In this document: positions 13,776 to 24,800 of the stretch, piece after piece
Layout: each line of letters starts with the position of its first letter
How positions within the stretch are numbered: the stretch's first letter is position 1
Assembly (NCBI GenBank): GCA_002898275.1
Contig: BEIQ01000002.1
Coordinates: 310,001 to 374,000, forward strand
Length of the DNA stretch: 64,000 bases
DNA from: a bacterium HR40
GTDB taxonomy: Bacteria; Pseudomonadota; Alphaproteobacteria; Geminicoccales; Geminicoccaceae
Direction of reading: 5' to 3'
Made by a program: the position numbers and the translations under genes
Notes under the pieces: generated by a model
Database searches by the model: none
What the model was told of the DNA's origin: nothing
Seen by the model: only the letters and a program-made list of their open reading frames with translations

Positions 13776-16769
13776 TCAGCCCACCGACCCGACATGGTGG
13801 ACGATACTCGTGCCGATGCGGCGCACGAGTTCGTACCAGCGCGCGATCGGCCGCAGGAAGAGAGCGTGCTCGCGATCGTAGGAGGTAGGACCGGCTGCGC
13901 CGTAGGTCGCGGGTTCGCCGTAGTCCAAGGGTTCCGCCGGCTGTTCCTCGACCGGGAAGATCTCCGCCAGCAGGTCGAGGGTCGGTTCCACATCGAGCCG
14001 GAAGATCCGCAGCACCAGCTCGTCGTGCGTCACCGCGTGGCGATCGCTGAAATCGGGGATCTCCGCCGCTCGCGCCATCATCGCTCGGAGCACCGCAAGC
14101 CGCGTGGCATGCAGGAGATGGAGATTGTCGCGCGTGGCCGCGTCCACCGCGATCGGCTCTTCGCCGGCGATCCGAGCGCGCCGGCGGTGATCCCGCAGGG
14201 CGCGGGCGAGATCGAGGTAGTCCCGCACCATGAAGCGGAGGACGCGGGCCAGCCGATCGTGGCGATCGGCGATCTCCAAATGGTCGGCCACCTTGCGGGC
14301 GGTCGCCGCATGGGCGAGCTCGCTGCGGCAAGCAGAAAGCTCGAGCCAGGTGGCCGCGTCCCAGAGATCGAGATAGGCACGGGTGACAGCGGGATCGGTG
14401 AACTTGAAGGCATGCTCGACCATGGTGAGCAGCCGCCGGAACCGATCGCTCTCCCGGTACATGCGCGCGAACGCCGCAGGGTCCTTGGCGATCGCCTCGC
14501 CGACGCCGCCGATGACGTGCACGAGGATGCCGAGCTGCTGGAGGATGCCGTTGTGGGGAATCGCCCGCAGCTGCGAGGGATGGTCGAGGTTGACGGGGCC
14601 CACGCGCTCGTGCTGGCGGCGGATCGAGCGCGAGCCGGTTGGATAGAGCATCCCCGTGCCGAAGGTACCGAGCAGGGTGGCGTAGCAGGGATCGTCGATC
14701 AGGCGCTGGTTGAAGCGGCGGACGGCGGCGAAGAACTCGTCCACATACGCCTGTTCCGAGTAGAAAGGGTCGGGCGCGGCGGAGGGTTCCTCCAGTCGGT
14801 GCTCGAGGCAGCGGCAGAGGGTGGCGAATGCCGTTTCTTCGCGCAAGAAGAAGATATATCCGTCGCCACCTTGGAAGCTCGTTTCTTCCCGCTGACGAAT
14901 GCCGAGTTCGGAAAAGCGGCGGCGACTGTAGGGAGTGTCGTAGTAGAGCAGTCGATCGCGGAAACTATCCGGATGGGCGCCTCGGCCGATGCTCTCGCCG
15001 TGGGTGTCGAAGACGACGAGCTCGACGTCGGCGAGACCGTGGCGGGCGAGAGCCTCGGCGACGCCGATGCGGATGCGCTCGATCGCCACCGAAGCCGCGA
15101 GCTGTCCCATGTAGCGGCCGGCGTCGGAAAAACCGGTTTCGATACAGAGCCGTCCTCTCTGCCGCACATAGGCGCGGAACGGGGCGCAGGACAGGGCCTC
15201 GTCGACGATGGAAGCGCCGCGCTCGAGGGCGGTGCGGGTCTCGAAAAGTGGCGAGATGTCGATGTGACGATCGACGCCGAAGAGGCGGGCGAAGTAGAGC
15301 GCCGCCAGCAGGGTGAAGGCAGTCTCGCACTCGGCGATGAGAAAGCGGATGGGTTCGCCACCGTCGGCGAACTTCAGCATCTGGGCGCAGAGGAGGAAGG
15401 TGCGGCGCGCCGACGCCTTCTCGTGCAGGAGGGTGCCGAAGTTGACATCCGCCGGTTCCACCTTCTCGCACAGCTCGACGATTTTCTCGAGATAGGTGGA
15501 CCGCCAAGTCGGATCGTCGGGGGCATGCCGCAAGTCGATCACGTGACGGATGGCATTGTGCAGCTGCAGGGCGTTGATGCGCAGATGCGTCTGCGCCGCG
15601 GCAAAGCCGAGATTGGCGACCTCCGCGGCGACGACCCAGAGCTCCCGCTGCAAGCTCGGATCGTCCAAGAGCGGGAGCGCTCGCTCGAGGATCTCGAGCA
15701 GCTCGCGCCGGTCGTGCAGGGTGGCTGCCCGGCTCGCCACCATGTCGCGAGAAACCGCGGCAAGCTCGCTCTCCCGCTCGCGCGCCACGCGCAAGCCGAG
15801 GCCGTCGAAAAAGCGCAGCCGCTCCGAAGTGGTGCGCGCGGCTAGGGTGAGCCGGGCGATGGCGAGATCGAGGAGCGCGGCCGCCGGATGGTCGGACTGC
15901 AGTCGGCCGCGGATCGCCTCGAGCGCCAGCCAATACTCCTCGAACTGAGCGAGCGCCGCGGCGAGCCTCCGGGCCAGGCTCTGGGACCAGCCGATGTCGG
16001 CGCGACCGTCGATGTCGTAACCGATCCAGCTGGCCACCGTGACGAGCTGCGGCCGCAGCTCGAGCCAGCGATCGGGAAAGGCTTCGGCGACGACCTCGGC
16101 GAGGATCCGATTGGCGCGCCGGACGGAGCGGGTGAGGGTGCGAATGGCGCGCAAGGCCAGCTCCTGCTCGCGGGCGAGCGAGAGGTCCGCATCGGGACGA
16201 TGCGGGGTCTCCTCCACCTCCCGCAGCAGATCCTCGCGCCGGCTGGCATCGAGCGGCTCGCCGTCGCGGCTGCGACCGAGCGCCAGGTCGAGGAGCAGTT
16301 CCTGCAGTCGCTGGGCGAGCGAGAATGTCGGATGCGCCGTGAAGACAAAGCCGAAGGTCGGGCGCTCGAGCCGTGTCTTGGCCTCGGCGAAGGGCAACAG
16401 CGCTCCATGCGGATCGCGGATCAGTCGGGCGAACAGGCGGCGCAGACCCTCCGCATTGGCCTCGGGGTCGAGCTCCCCGAGATAGTGGCGCAGCCTGGCG
16501 GCGCGCGCTTCGAAAGCCTCGCGGGTGAGCCGCTGGACGAGACGTTCGAGCAAGGCGTCGTCGAGCGCCCCATTGCGGGTGGCACGGTAGAGTCGCACGC
16601 TCAACGCGTCGACGGGATTGACGCCAGGTTCCTCGATCGCCCGCTCGCGGAGCTCCGCCAGCCAGGCGAGCAAGGTCTCGAGCAGACCATCGAGGGGATC
16701 GTTGACCGCCAACGGATGGGCGGCATTTTCCGCCGAAGAGGCTTCCGCGATCTCCAGCGTTTCGCTCAT
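13776..16769 (-). CDS. Divergent phosphoenolpyruvate carboxylase-like protein
   Basis: 997 residues, somewhat longer than E. coli PEPC (883). Family landmarks are visible: FTAHPTF at 143-149 (catalytic His of TAHPTE kept at 146), a GFSDAGRYMGQLAASVAIER block near 546-565 aligned with SDSAKDAG, DTHGESIGRGAHP near 588-600 aligned with HGRGGSIGRGG, and GTGMLYPTGSRSIRRQ aligned with the GSRPxxRR region. Several substrate-binding residues are altered: the GGDRDGNP motif reads GYDIDGRADIGW (250-261), the SDSxKD lysine is missing, and the first Arg of HGRGG is replaced. Carboxylation of PEP to oxaloacetate is therefore not assured; it may be a repurposed paralogue. It is followed after 78 bp... upstream on this strand no gene precedes it; the M24 gene (starting 17996) reads the same way and ends 78 bp before it. 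Confidence 0.75.
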   Translation of the reverse strand: MSETLEIAEASSAENAAHPLAVNDPLDGLLETLLAWLAELRERAIEEPGVNPVDALSVRLYRATRNGALDDALLERLVQRLTREAFEARAARLRHYLGELDPEANAEGLRRLFARLIRDPHGALLPFAEAKTRLERPTFGFVFTAHPTFSLAQRLQELLLDLALGRSRDGEPLDASRREDLLREVEETPHRPDADLSLAREQELALRAIRTLTRSVRRANRILAEVVAEAFPDRWLELRPQLVTVASWIGYDIDGRADIGWSQSLARRLAAALAQFEEYWLALEAIRGRLQSDHPAAALLDLAIARLTLAARTTSERLRFFDGLGLRVARERESELAAVSRDMVASRAATLHDRRELLEILERALPLLDDPSLQRELWVVAAEVANLGFAAAQTHLRINALQLHNAIRHVIDLRHAPDDPTWRSTYLEKIVELCEKVEPADVNFGTLLHEKASARRTFLLCAQMLKFADGGEPIRFLIAECETAFTLLAALYFARLFGVDRHIDISPLFETRTALERGASIVDEALSCAPFRAYVRQRGRLCIETGFSDAGRYMGQLAASVAIERIRIGVAEALARHGLADVELVVFDTHGESIGRGAHPDSFRDRLLYYDTPYSRRRFSELGIRQREETSFQGGDGYIFFLREETAFATLCRCLEHRLEEPSAAPDPFYSEQAYVDEFFAAVRRFNQRLIDDPCYATLLGTFGTGMLYPTGSRSIRRQHERVGPVNLDHPSQLRAIPHNGILQQLGILVHVIGGVGEAIAKDPAAFARMYRESDRFRRLLTMVEHAFKFTDPAVTRAYLDLWDAATWLELSACRSELAHAATARKVADHLEIADRHDRLARVLRFMVRDYLDLARALRDHRRRARIAGEEPIAVDAATRDNLHLLHATRLAVLRAMMARAAEIPDFSDRHAVTHDELVLRIFRLDVEPTLDLLAEIFPVEEQPAEPLDYGEPATYGAAGPTSYDREHALFLRPIARWYELVRRIGTSIVHHVGSVG

Positions 16770-16847
16770 TCCGGTGGGCTCCGCCGGCTACAGCCCCGCG
16801 GGGCGGATATGCACCCGAGGACTGGCCCGGCAAGTCGGCCGCCAGAG

Positions 16848-17996
16848 TCAGAGCACGAGCAGCTCGAGTGGATGCCGCGACAGGGGCTGGGCGCCATGGG
16901 GCCCGACGACACTGGTGCGGCCCAAGGTCATGGCATGGCCGGTCGTGTCGTCGAAGAGGATCATGTGGAGGAAGAACACCATACCCGGCGCGATCTCGAC
17001 GGGATTGTCGGCGTAGAACATGGGCCAGTCCATCCACGAAGGGGCATAGACAGCGCCCAGCGAGTAACCGCAGGCGTTGAGCCGGTGCGGGCCGTAGCCG
17101 AGACGGTCGAAGGTCTCGGCATGGGCGGCATAGACCTCGCCCATGGTCCGCCCGGGCACGAGCCGCTCCTCGCAGGAGAGGAGCGCCTGCCGGCAGGCGT
17201 CGAACATGCGACGATGGCGATCGTCGGCCGCACCGACGAGGAGCGTGCGCATCGAACAGGCGTGATACTGGCGGAAGACGCCCGCGAACTCGAGGGTGAG
17301 CTGATCGCGCGCGGCGAGCCGGCGCCGACCGCTCGCATAGCGGCAGAGGAGGGCCTTCTCCCCCGAGCCGATGATGAAGGGATTGGCCGGATAGTCGCCG
17401 TCGCCTTCGAAAATGGCGTCGTGCATGCGGGCGAGAATAGCCCCCTCGTCGGCCCCCGGCCGGACTTGGCTGATCGCGGCATCGAGGGCGGCATCGGCGA
17501 GTTCCGCTGCACGGCGGACGAAGGCCAGCTCCGCTTCCGATTTGACGAGGCGCAAGCGGCGCACCAACAGGGACGCATCGGCGAGGGTCGCGAAACCCTC
17601 GAGGCCGGCTTCGAGCCTCCGGCCGTTCGCGGCAGTGAGGCCGTGGGTGTCCCACTCCACCCCGAGCCTGCCGCCGGCGAGGCGTTTGTCCTGCAACACC
17701 GCCCGCAGATCGCGCACCGGATCGGCATCGGCGCGATCCACCCATATGCGGATGTCGCGGACGAGCGACGTCTGCCGCGCCTGGCGCAGGTCGGGCGCGC
17801 GCGTGAGCAGCGTCAGATCGCCATCGGCCCGCACGACCATACACTGGAAGAAGCAGTAGCCGAAGCTGTCGTAGCCCGTCAACCAATAGTGGCTCGCCGG
17901 ATCGAAGAGCAGAAGGCCGTCGAGGCCCTCGCGCGCCATCGACGCCAGCACGGCGTGGCGACGACGGTCGAATTCGGCCTGCTCGAAGTGGATCAT
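16848..17996 (-). CDS. M24-family (creatinase/ectoine hydrolase-like) hydrolase
   Basis: 382 residues. The N-terminal creatinase domain (about 1-135) has FDRRRHAVLASMAREGLDGL and SHYWLTGYDSFGY. The C-terminal pita-bread domain runs from about 140 to the end, with RLVKSEAELAFVRRAAELAD, YPANPFIIGSGEKALLCRYA and PGRTMGEVYAAHAETFDRLG. The usual first metal aspartate region reads LTLEFAGVFRQYHACSMRT, lacking the Asp ligands of aminopeptidase P and prolidase. That is the pattern of metal-free members such as creatinase and DoeA ectoine hydrolase, so a C-N hydrolase acting on a small compatible-solute-like compound is likelier than a peptidase. The ATG at 17996 follows GGAGAGG. It is transcribed just ahead of the PEPC-like gene. 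Confidence 0.82.
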   Translation of the reverse strand: MIHFEQAEFDRRRHAVLASMAREGLDGLLLFDPASHYWLTGYDSFGYCFFQCMVVRADGDLTLLTRAPDLRQARQTSLVRDIRIWVDRADADPVRDLRAVLQDKRLAGGRLGVEWDTHGLTAANGRRLEAGLEGFATLADASLLVRRLRLVKSEAELAFVRRAAELADAALDAAISQVRPGADEGAILARMHDAIFEGDGDYPANPFIIGSGEKALLCRYASGRRRLAARDQLTLEFAGVFRQYHACSMRTLLVGAADDRHRRMFDACRQALLSCEERLVPGRTMGEVYAAHAETFDRLGYGPHRLNACGYSLGAVYAPSWMDWPMFYADNPVEIAPGMVFFLHMILFDDTTGHAMTLGRTSVVGPHGAQPLSRHPLELLVL

Positions 17997-18292
17997 CCCC
18001 GACCTCTCCAAGCGGCCTGTCGCAGCGTCCATCGGTTCCCACGCCGGACCTCGGTGCTCCCGCGACACGAGCCGAGCGGTCGAGGGAGCGCATCGGCAGG
18101 ACCGCGCGTCCCGCACCGTCCCGAGACGCGACGCAGGCCCCGTCTCCCTCGCCTTCGGAGCACCGAGCGGGCCTGACCGCGGGCTACGCCCCCCGTCGGC
18201 CGCTCGCAGGGGGTGTGGCGCGGGTTCCCTGACCGTGTTGACGCAACTCTCGGGCTCGGGCAAGCGGGTGGACGCACGCCGGAGGATCGGGT
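17997..18292. other. Divergent intergenic spacer
   Basis: 296 bp between the divergent M24 gene and the EVE gene. It is GC-rich and contains no gene I can support. A TTGACG hexamer at 18238-18243 has no acceptable -10 at the right distance. Promoters for both genes are expected here but not identified. Confidence 0.5.
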
Positions 18293-18709
18293 TTGGCCTA
18301 CTGGATCTTCAAGACCGAACCTGAGGACTACAGCTGGGAGGCATTGCTGCGCGACGGCCGCACCGACTGGGACGGCGTGCGCAACCACCAAGCTGCTCGC
18401 AACATGCGGGCCATGCGAGTGGGCGATCTCGCTTTCTTCTACCGCTCGGTGAAGGATCCGGCACTGGTCGGCGTGGTGCGGGTGGTGCGGGAAGCCTGGC
18501 CGGATCCCGATGACCCGCGCTTCGTGCGGGTCGATATCGAACCGGTGCGCACCCTGCCGCGCGCGGTGCCGCTGGCGGCGATCCGGGCCGAGCCGGCACT
18601 CGCCGATCTCGCCCTCGTGCGTCAGCCGCGCCTGTCGGTCCTGCCGGTGTGCCCGGATCATTGGCGGCTCCTATGCCGTATGGCTGGGCTCCACGAGGAT
18701 CTCGGCTGA
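18293..18709 (+). CDS. EVE domain-containing protein
   Basis: 138 residues covering a complete EVE domain. It begins with AYWIFKTEPEDYSWEALLRD, then WDGVRNHQAARNMRAMRVGD and LAFFYRSVKDPALVGVVRVV, and ends LPVCPDHWRLLCRMAG. EVE domains belong to the PUA-like fold and bind modified bases in nucleic acids; in bacteria they are often stand-alone proteins of unresolved role. The start is TTG at 18293, eight bases after GGAGG. The product is cytoplasmic. The AbrB-type gene follows four bases later, so the pair is probably one operon, although no functional link is obvious. Confidence 0.88.
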   Translation: MAYWIFKTEPEDYSWEALLRDGRTDWDGVRNHQAARNMRAMRVGDLAFFYRSVKDPALVGVVRVVREAWPDPDDPRFVRVDIEPVRTLPRAVPLAAIRAEPALADLALVRQPRLSVLPVCPDHWRLLCRMAGLHEDLG

Positions 18710-18713
18710 GCCC

Positions 18714-19766
18714 GTGGGCAGCGCTTTCCTTCGACTGCGGGAGCCCGCCCTCGCCCTCGCCACCGGCCTTCTCGGCGGGCTTGCCGGCAACGGCTTCGGG
18801 CTCCCGCTCGGTTGGCTGCTCGGCGCCATGTTCGCCACGGCCGCGGCGGCCGTAGCAGGGCTCGAGCCGATGGTCCCCAATGTCCTGCGCCGTGCGGTGA
18901 TCACCGTGCTCGGCCTCCTCATCGGGGGCAGTTTCGAGGCGCACCGGCTCGCCGGTCTCCATCTGTGGCTGCCGAGCCTCGCCCTGCTCGCCGCGTATGT
19001 ACTCTTGGTCGGTGCCATGAGCCTCTGGTACCTGCGCCGCTGGGCTGGGCTCAGGCCCTACACCGCCTTCTTCGCCGCCGCCCCCGGCGGGCTCTCGGAG
19101 ATGGTGATGCTCTCCGACCGCATGGGAGCGGACATGCGCGCCGTCGCTCTGGTCCACGCGACGCGCGTGCTCCTCATCGTGTCCTTGGCACCGCTTTTCG
19201 TCGGCACCCTGGGAGGCGGGCCCGCACCGCCCGGGGCAGGGGCCATGCCCCTGCCGGGCGATCTCGCGATCCTCGCGGCAGCCGGATTGGCGGGTGCGTT
19301 CGCCGCCCGCTTTCTCTCCCTGCCGGCGGCAGAGCTGCTCGGGCCGATGGTGTTGAGCGCGGGACTGCACCTTTCCGGAGTCGTGACGGCCGATGTGCCC
19401 TACGCTGTCGTGGTCTTCGCCCAGATCACCATCGGTGCGGCGATCGGCAGCCGATTCCGCGATCTCGGCTGGGCGCGGATCGTCCATCACCTCTTCGCCG
19501 GGCTCGGTCTCACCGCGCTCATGTTCGCCCTGACGCTCGTCTTCGCGCTCCTGCTCCATCGCACGACCGGCCTGCCCTTTCTCGCCCTCGTGCTCGCCTA
19601 TATGCCCGGCGGGGTGGTCGAGATGTCGACCGTGGCCCTCGCGCTGGCCGTCGATCCCGCCTTCGTGGCCACCCACCACGCGGTGCGGATCGCCCTCGTG
19701 GTGTTGCTCGCGCCCCTGCTCTTCCCGCTCTGGCGCCGCTGGCAGCAGCCGTCGCGCGAAAGCTGA
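18714..19766 (+). CDS. AbrB-family (duplicated) membrane protein
   Basis: 350 residues, mostly hydrophobic, with about ten membrane spans in two homologous halves. Each half has a signature loop: GFGLPLGWLLGAMFATAAAA with AAPGGLSEMVMLSDRMGADM in the first, and LPAAELLGPMVLSAGLHLSG with YMPGGVVEMSTVALALAVDP in the second. This is the AbrB/DUF ammonia-monooxygenase-like duplicated family (not the AbrB transcription factor), thought to be a transporter or membrane regulator of unknown substrate. GTG at 18714, just after the EVE stop, is the most upstream sensible start. It ends 57 bp before ftsH, which is convergent. Confidence 0.8.
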   Translation: MGSAFLRLREPALALATGLLGGLAGNGFGLPLGWLLGAMFATAAAAVAGLEPMVPNVLRRAVITVLGLLIGGSFEAHRLAGLHLWLPSLALLAAYVLLVGAMSLWYLRRWAGLRPYTAFFAAAPGGLSEMVMLSDRMGADMRAVALVHATRVLLIVSLAPLFVGTLGGGPAPPGAGAMPLPGDLAILAAAGLAGAFAARFLSLPAAELLGPMVLSAGLHLSGVVTADVPYAVVVFAQITIGAAIGSRFRDLGWARIVHHLFAGLGLTALMFALTLVFALLLHRTTGLPFLALVLAYMPGGVVEMSTVALALAVDPAFVATHHAVRIALVVLLAPLLFPLWRRWQQPSRES

Positions 19767-19787
19767 CGCCGCCCGCAGGGGGCGGCG
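19767..19787. terminator. GC-rich hairpin between convergent genes
   Basis: CGCCGCCC (19767-19774) and GGGCGGCG (19780-19787) form a perfect 8-bp stem with a 5-base loop, immediately after the AbrB-type stop and ahead of the convergent ftsH stop. No T-tract follows on either strand, so its action as a terminator is inferred from position and stability only. Confidence 0.4.
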
Positions 19788-19822
19788 CCACGCGCCTGTG
19801 CTTCCGCGAGCGAGAGGCCGGC

Positions 19823-21763
<1,941 letters not shown>

Positions 21764-21829
21764 CGGCGGACCCCACGCGTTCCGCCCCCCGCACACCGAC
21801 ACCCTGAGCCAGCAGCGGAGGGCACGACG

Positions 21830-23158
21830 TTAGTATAAGTCTTCCCCAGGGCGAAACAACGTGCGGCAGAACGGCACTTCGAGGAAGCGCCGCCGCGGCA
21901 CGAAGCTCACCCGGATACCCGCAGCCGGCGCGACCCGCCAAGCGGGCGGCAAGGCCAGAGGTTTGCCGTCGGCCATCACCAAAGGCAAGGCCAGAAAGGC
22001 GGCAGCCGGCAGCCCGGAGGGCCGCACCAGGCCAGGCGGCAGGCAGCCGCACGCGCGGGCCTCGCCCACGGCCATGACGTCGACGTCGACGGCCCTCGAC
22101 GCCTCGATCCGGAAGCGGCCGTCGAACACCAGGTCGCCCGGGCCGCAAAGGCGCCTGCGCCCCTCGACCGCCGCCGGCTCGCGGCAGATCGTGACACGCC
22201 GCCTGCGTCGCCGCAGAATGCAGCCGCCCAGCGTGAGGGCAGCGACCTCCGTCGCCCGTAGGCGCGCGACCGCTCGCCGAACGCGTTCCCTCCGGGGCGG
22301 ATGTTCGCCCCCGCCGATGGTGACCACGAGATGGGCGAGCAGCGACTCCGCGAGCTCCGGCTGCTCGCACGCCAACGCCTCGGTACCGAGCTCTGCCCAT
22401 CCCTCGGGGTGGATGACGACATGCTGCGCCGCCAGCACCGCGAGCCGCTCCTCGATGGCGGCGCGGGCCTGGGCGGCGGCGCCGGCCAGGGCGGCGACCC
22501 GTTGCCGATCCAGCGGCCGGAGGCGCAAACGGGCGCGCGCGAAACGGAGGTCGAGGTTGAGGGGGTCGCGCTCCACCGCGAGTCCGTGCCGCCGCACGGT
22601 GGCCTCGAGGCGGAGACGCGAAAAGCCGAGGAGCGGCCGCAGCAAACGCACCTCCGGGAAAAAGCGCTCGGCCGGCATCCCGGCGAGCCCCAGGGGTCCC
22701 GAGCCGCGGCTGGCCCGCATCGCCACCGTCTCGAGCTGGTCGTCCTGCTGGTGACCCGTCAGCAGGTGCAAGATGCCGTGACGCCGACAGGCCGCGCGCA
22801 GCAGCGCATAGCGCGCCTCCCGCGCCCGCTCCTCGATGCCGCTCGTGGGCTTCGGCCCCTCCCAGGTCAGGGTCTCGCAGGCATAGCCGAGCGCCCGCAT
22901 GCGACCTGCCACGCGCGCCGCTTCCCGTGCCGAATCCTCGCGCAGACCATGGTCGACCACCAGGACGAGCCCGAAGCCGGCGTGCGCCTCGATCCAACTG
23001 CGGGCGAGAAGCGCCAGGGCCGTGCTGTCGGGCCCCCCGGACACGGCCAGCGCCAACCGCGGCTGCGGTTCGAAGGGCGCGAACGCCGCCATGGCGGCGG
23101 CGAATTCCTCGGCCGAGACGGGTTCCGCCTCAGCTGCAACCGGCTGCGGTCCGCTCAC
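21830..23158 (-). CDS. tilS: tRNA(Ile)-lysidine synthase TilS
   Basis: About 442 residues. The N-terminal PP-loop ATP pyrophosphatase motif reads LALAVSGGPDSTALAL (SGGPDS at 40-45). It is followed by VVDHGLREDSAREA and LLTGHQQDDQLETVAMRASR, the family catalytic block. TilS changes the wobble C34 of tRNA-Ile(CAU) to lysidine so that it reads AUA; it is essential in most bacteria. The C-terminal part is Arg-rich and poorly conserved, as usual. GTG at 23158 overlaps the end of cpoB by 29 bp; the frame is open further upstream, but that part would lie inside cpoB. The order cpoB-tilS-ftsH is typical of alphaproteobacteria. Confidence 0.9.
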   Translation of the reverse strand: MSGPQPVAAEAEPVSAEEFAAAMAAFAPFEPQPRLALAVSGGPDSTALALLARSWIEAHAGFGLVLVVDHGLREDSAREAARVAGRMRALGYACETLTWEGPKPTSGIEERAREARYALLRAACRRHGILHLLTGHQQDDQLETVAMRASRGSGPLGLAGMPAERFFPEVRLLRPLLGFSRLRLEATVRRHGLAVERDPLNLDLRFARARLRLRPLDRQRVAALAGAAAQARAAIEERLAVLAAQHVVIHPEGWAELGTEALACEQPELAESLLAHLVVTIGGGEHPPRRERVRRAVARLRATEVAALTLGGCILRRRRRRVTICREPAAVEGRRRLCGPGDLVFDGRFRIEASRAVDVDVMAVGEARACGCLPPGLVRPSGLPAAAFLALPLVMADGKPLALPPAWRVAPAAGIRVSFVPRRRFLEVPFCRTLFRPGEDLY

Positions 23159-24182
23159 GCTGCAGCATCTGCCGCACCGGCGCCGGCGCGTCGGGGTGGC
23201 GCTTCTCGAGCTCGGCGAAGGTCTGGCAGGCCCGCTCGCGCTCGCCCAGGGCAGCGAGCGACATACCGAGCTTGAGCAGGGTCTCGGCGGCACGCGGCGC
23301 CCCCGGCCCGTATTGCCGGTAGTTGCGGGCATAGACGGTGGCCGCGGTGGCGTAGTCCTGACGGAAGAAGTGCGACTCCCCTAGCCAGAAGGCGGCCGTG
23401 GGCGCCCGCGGGTCGTTCGGGAAGTCCTCGAGGAATTTGGAAAACGCCTGCTCGGCGGCGGCGAACTCTCCGCTCTCGAGGAGATCGAGGGCAGCACGAT
23501 AGCGCGAATCCGCCGGGCCCTCGAGGGCCGCCCGCAGGCGCGGATCGTCCGCGGCGAGCGGCGGGGCGCCCGGTCTCGTCGCCGTCTGTCCTGCACCCGC
23601 TGGGACGCCCGCGACGCCACCCTGGGCGCCGCGCAGGACATCGGCGGGGATGGTGCCGAGCACCCAGCCGCGGCGTGCCGCCGGATCGGATTCCACCGCG
23701 GGCGCCGGTGCCGTCCGGCTGCCTGCGGGCGTCGCAGGGGCAGGTGCGGCGGCAACCGCAGATGGCGGGGCGACGGGTGCGGGAGCAGGGGCCGCTGCCG
23801 ACGGAACGGGCGGCGTCGCTGGCACCGCTGCCGACGGGACTGGTGCCGCCGGCCCGCCTCCTACCGCCGCGGCCGGCAGCGTCGCTGCCGCGCGCAGGGC
23901 TTCGAGCTGTCGTTCGAGTTCGCGATTTCGGTATTCCAGTTCCTCGACACGGCCGGTGAGCGCCCGCAGCTCTTCCTCGAGCTGCTGCAGCCGCGTCTCG
24001 AAGGAGGCCAAGCGCGATCGCTCCACCGGTTGACCCGGTGGCGCTGCCGCGGCGGCCGGATCGCGTGCGCGCCCCTCGCGCAGATCCACGGGCTGGGCGA
24101 GGGCAACCGATGCGAAAGCCGCGAGGCAAAGGAGCGCGGCGAGCCCCGACTGCCCCCACCTCGATCCACTAGTGCGTGACAT
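23130..24182 (-). CDS. cpoB: Periplasmic cell division coordinator CpoB (YbgF)
   Basis: 350 residues. The signal peptide ([17 protein letters not shown]) is cleaved near residue 29. Residues about 55-100 form a coiled coil ([20 protein letters not shown], then [20 protein letters not shown]), the trimerisation helix. A long Ala/Pro linker follows to about residue 200. The C-terminal third is TPR-like: [20 protein letters not shown], then [20 protein letters not shown], then [20 protein letters not shown]. CpoB sits in the periplasm and links Tol-Pal outer-membrane constriction to peptidoglycan synthesis. The ATG overlaps the pal stop by 14 bp. The Ala/Pro linker is longer than in E. coli CpoB. 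Confidence 0.9.
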   Translation of the reverse strand: MSRTSGSRWGQSGLAALLCLAAFASVALAQPVDLREGRARDPAAAAAPPGQPVERSRLASFETRLQQLEEELRALTGRVEELEYRNRELERQLEALRAAATLPAAAVGGGPAAPVPSAAVPATPPVPSAAAPAPAPVAPPSAVAAAPAPATPAGSRTAPAPAVESDPAARRGWVLGTIPADVLRGAQGGVAGVPAGAGQTATRPGAPPLAADDPRLRAALEGPADSRYRAALDLLESGEFAAAEQAFSKFLEDFPNDPRAPTAAFWLGESHFFRQDYATAATVYARNYRQYGPGAPRAAETLLKLGMSLAALGERERACQTFAELEKRHPDAPAPVRQMLQRERTAAGCS

Positions 24183-24717
24183 TGACCACCGTCACTGCCC
24201 GCCGGTTGAGCGCCCAGGCCGACTCGTTGTGGCCCGGATCCACCGGCCGCTCCTCGCCATAGGAAATGGTGAGGATACGATCGGCCGGAATGCCCTTGGC
24301 CACCAAATAGTTCTTCACTGCCGCGGCGCGCCGCTCGCCGAGAGCGAGATTGTACTCGCGAGTGCCGCGCTCGTCGGCGTGCCCTTCGATGGTGACGGTG
24401 AGATTGCCGTGCTGCTGGAGCCACAGCGCCTGGCGGTCGAGGGTCTGCTGCGCCGCCTCGTCCAGGACCGCGCTATCGAAAGCAAAGAAGACCCGATCGC
24501 CGACGTTGATCTCGAGATCCTCCTGGCTGCCGGGCACCACCCCGGCATTGCTGGTCGAGCCGCCGCTGCCGAGGGGCGAGCCCGAGAGCGCGCCTTGTCC
24601 GGAGCCAGCAGCCGATCCGCCGGCGCCCCGGGTCGCGGTGCCCGTCGTGTCTTGGGATGTGGAGCTGCAGGCAGCGAGCGCCAACAGCAACGGAAGGGCG
24701 AAGAGCAGTCGGATCAT
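24169..24717 (-). CDS. pal: Peptidoglycan-associated lipoprotein Pal
   Basis: 182 residues. The lipoprotein signal [16 protein letters not shown] places the lipidated Cys at 17. A Gly/Ser-rich tether (about 18-65) follows. The OmpA-like domain has [40 protein letters not shown] and [20 protein letters not shown]. Pal anchors the outer membrane to peptidoglycan and recruits TolB. The ATG at 24717 begins [11 protein letters not shown]. It is 83 bp after tolB, leaving room for an internal promoter or processing site, and it overlaps cpoB downstream. Confidence 0.96.
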   Translation of the reverse strand: MIRLLFALPLLLALAACSSTSQDTTGTATRGAGGSAAGSGQGALSGSPLGSGGSTSNAGVVPGSQEDLEINVGDRVFFAFDSAVLDEAAQQTLDRQALWLQQHGNLTVTIEGHADERGTREYNLALGERRAAAVKNYLVAKGIPADRILTISYGEERPVDPGHNESAWALNRRAVTVVNVTH

Positions 24718-24800
24718 CGCACGTCCTCTCGCGGGCTGGATGGGAAGGTTTATGGCGGCGTGCGCGCGGGCAGCGACCGCCCAGCTTTTAGTGCAGCGCA

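Noticed and set aside
13704-15845. Long + strand open frame opposite the PEPC-like gene
   Set aside because: Low-complexity Arg/Glu/Asp/His product, no ribosome site, fully overlapped by a family-matched gene.
16793-16804. Perfect palindrome GCCCCGCGGGGC between the PEPC-like and M24 genes
   Set aside because: Short pure-GC palindromes are expected often in DNA of this composition; no T-tract or further symmetry.
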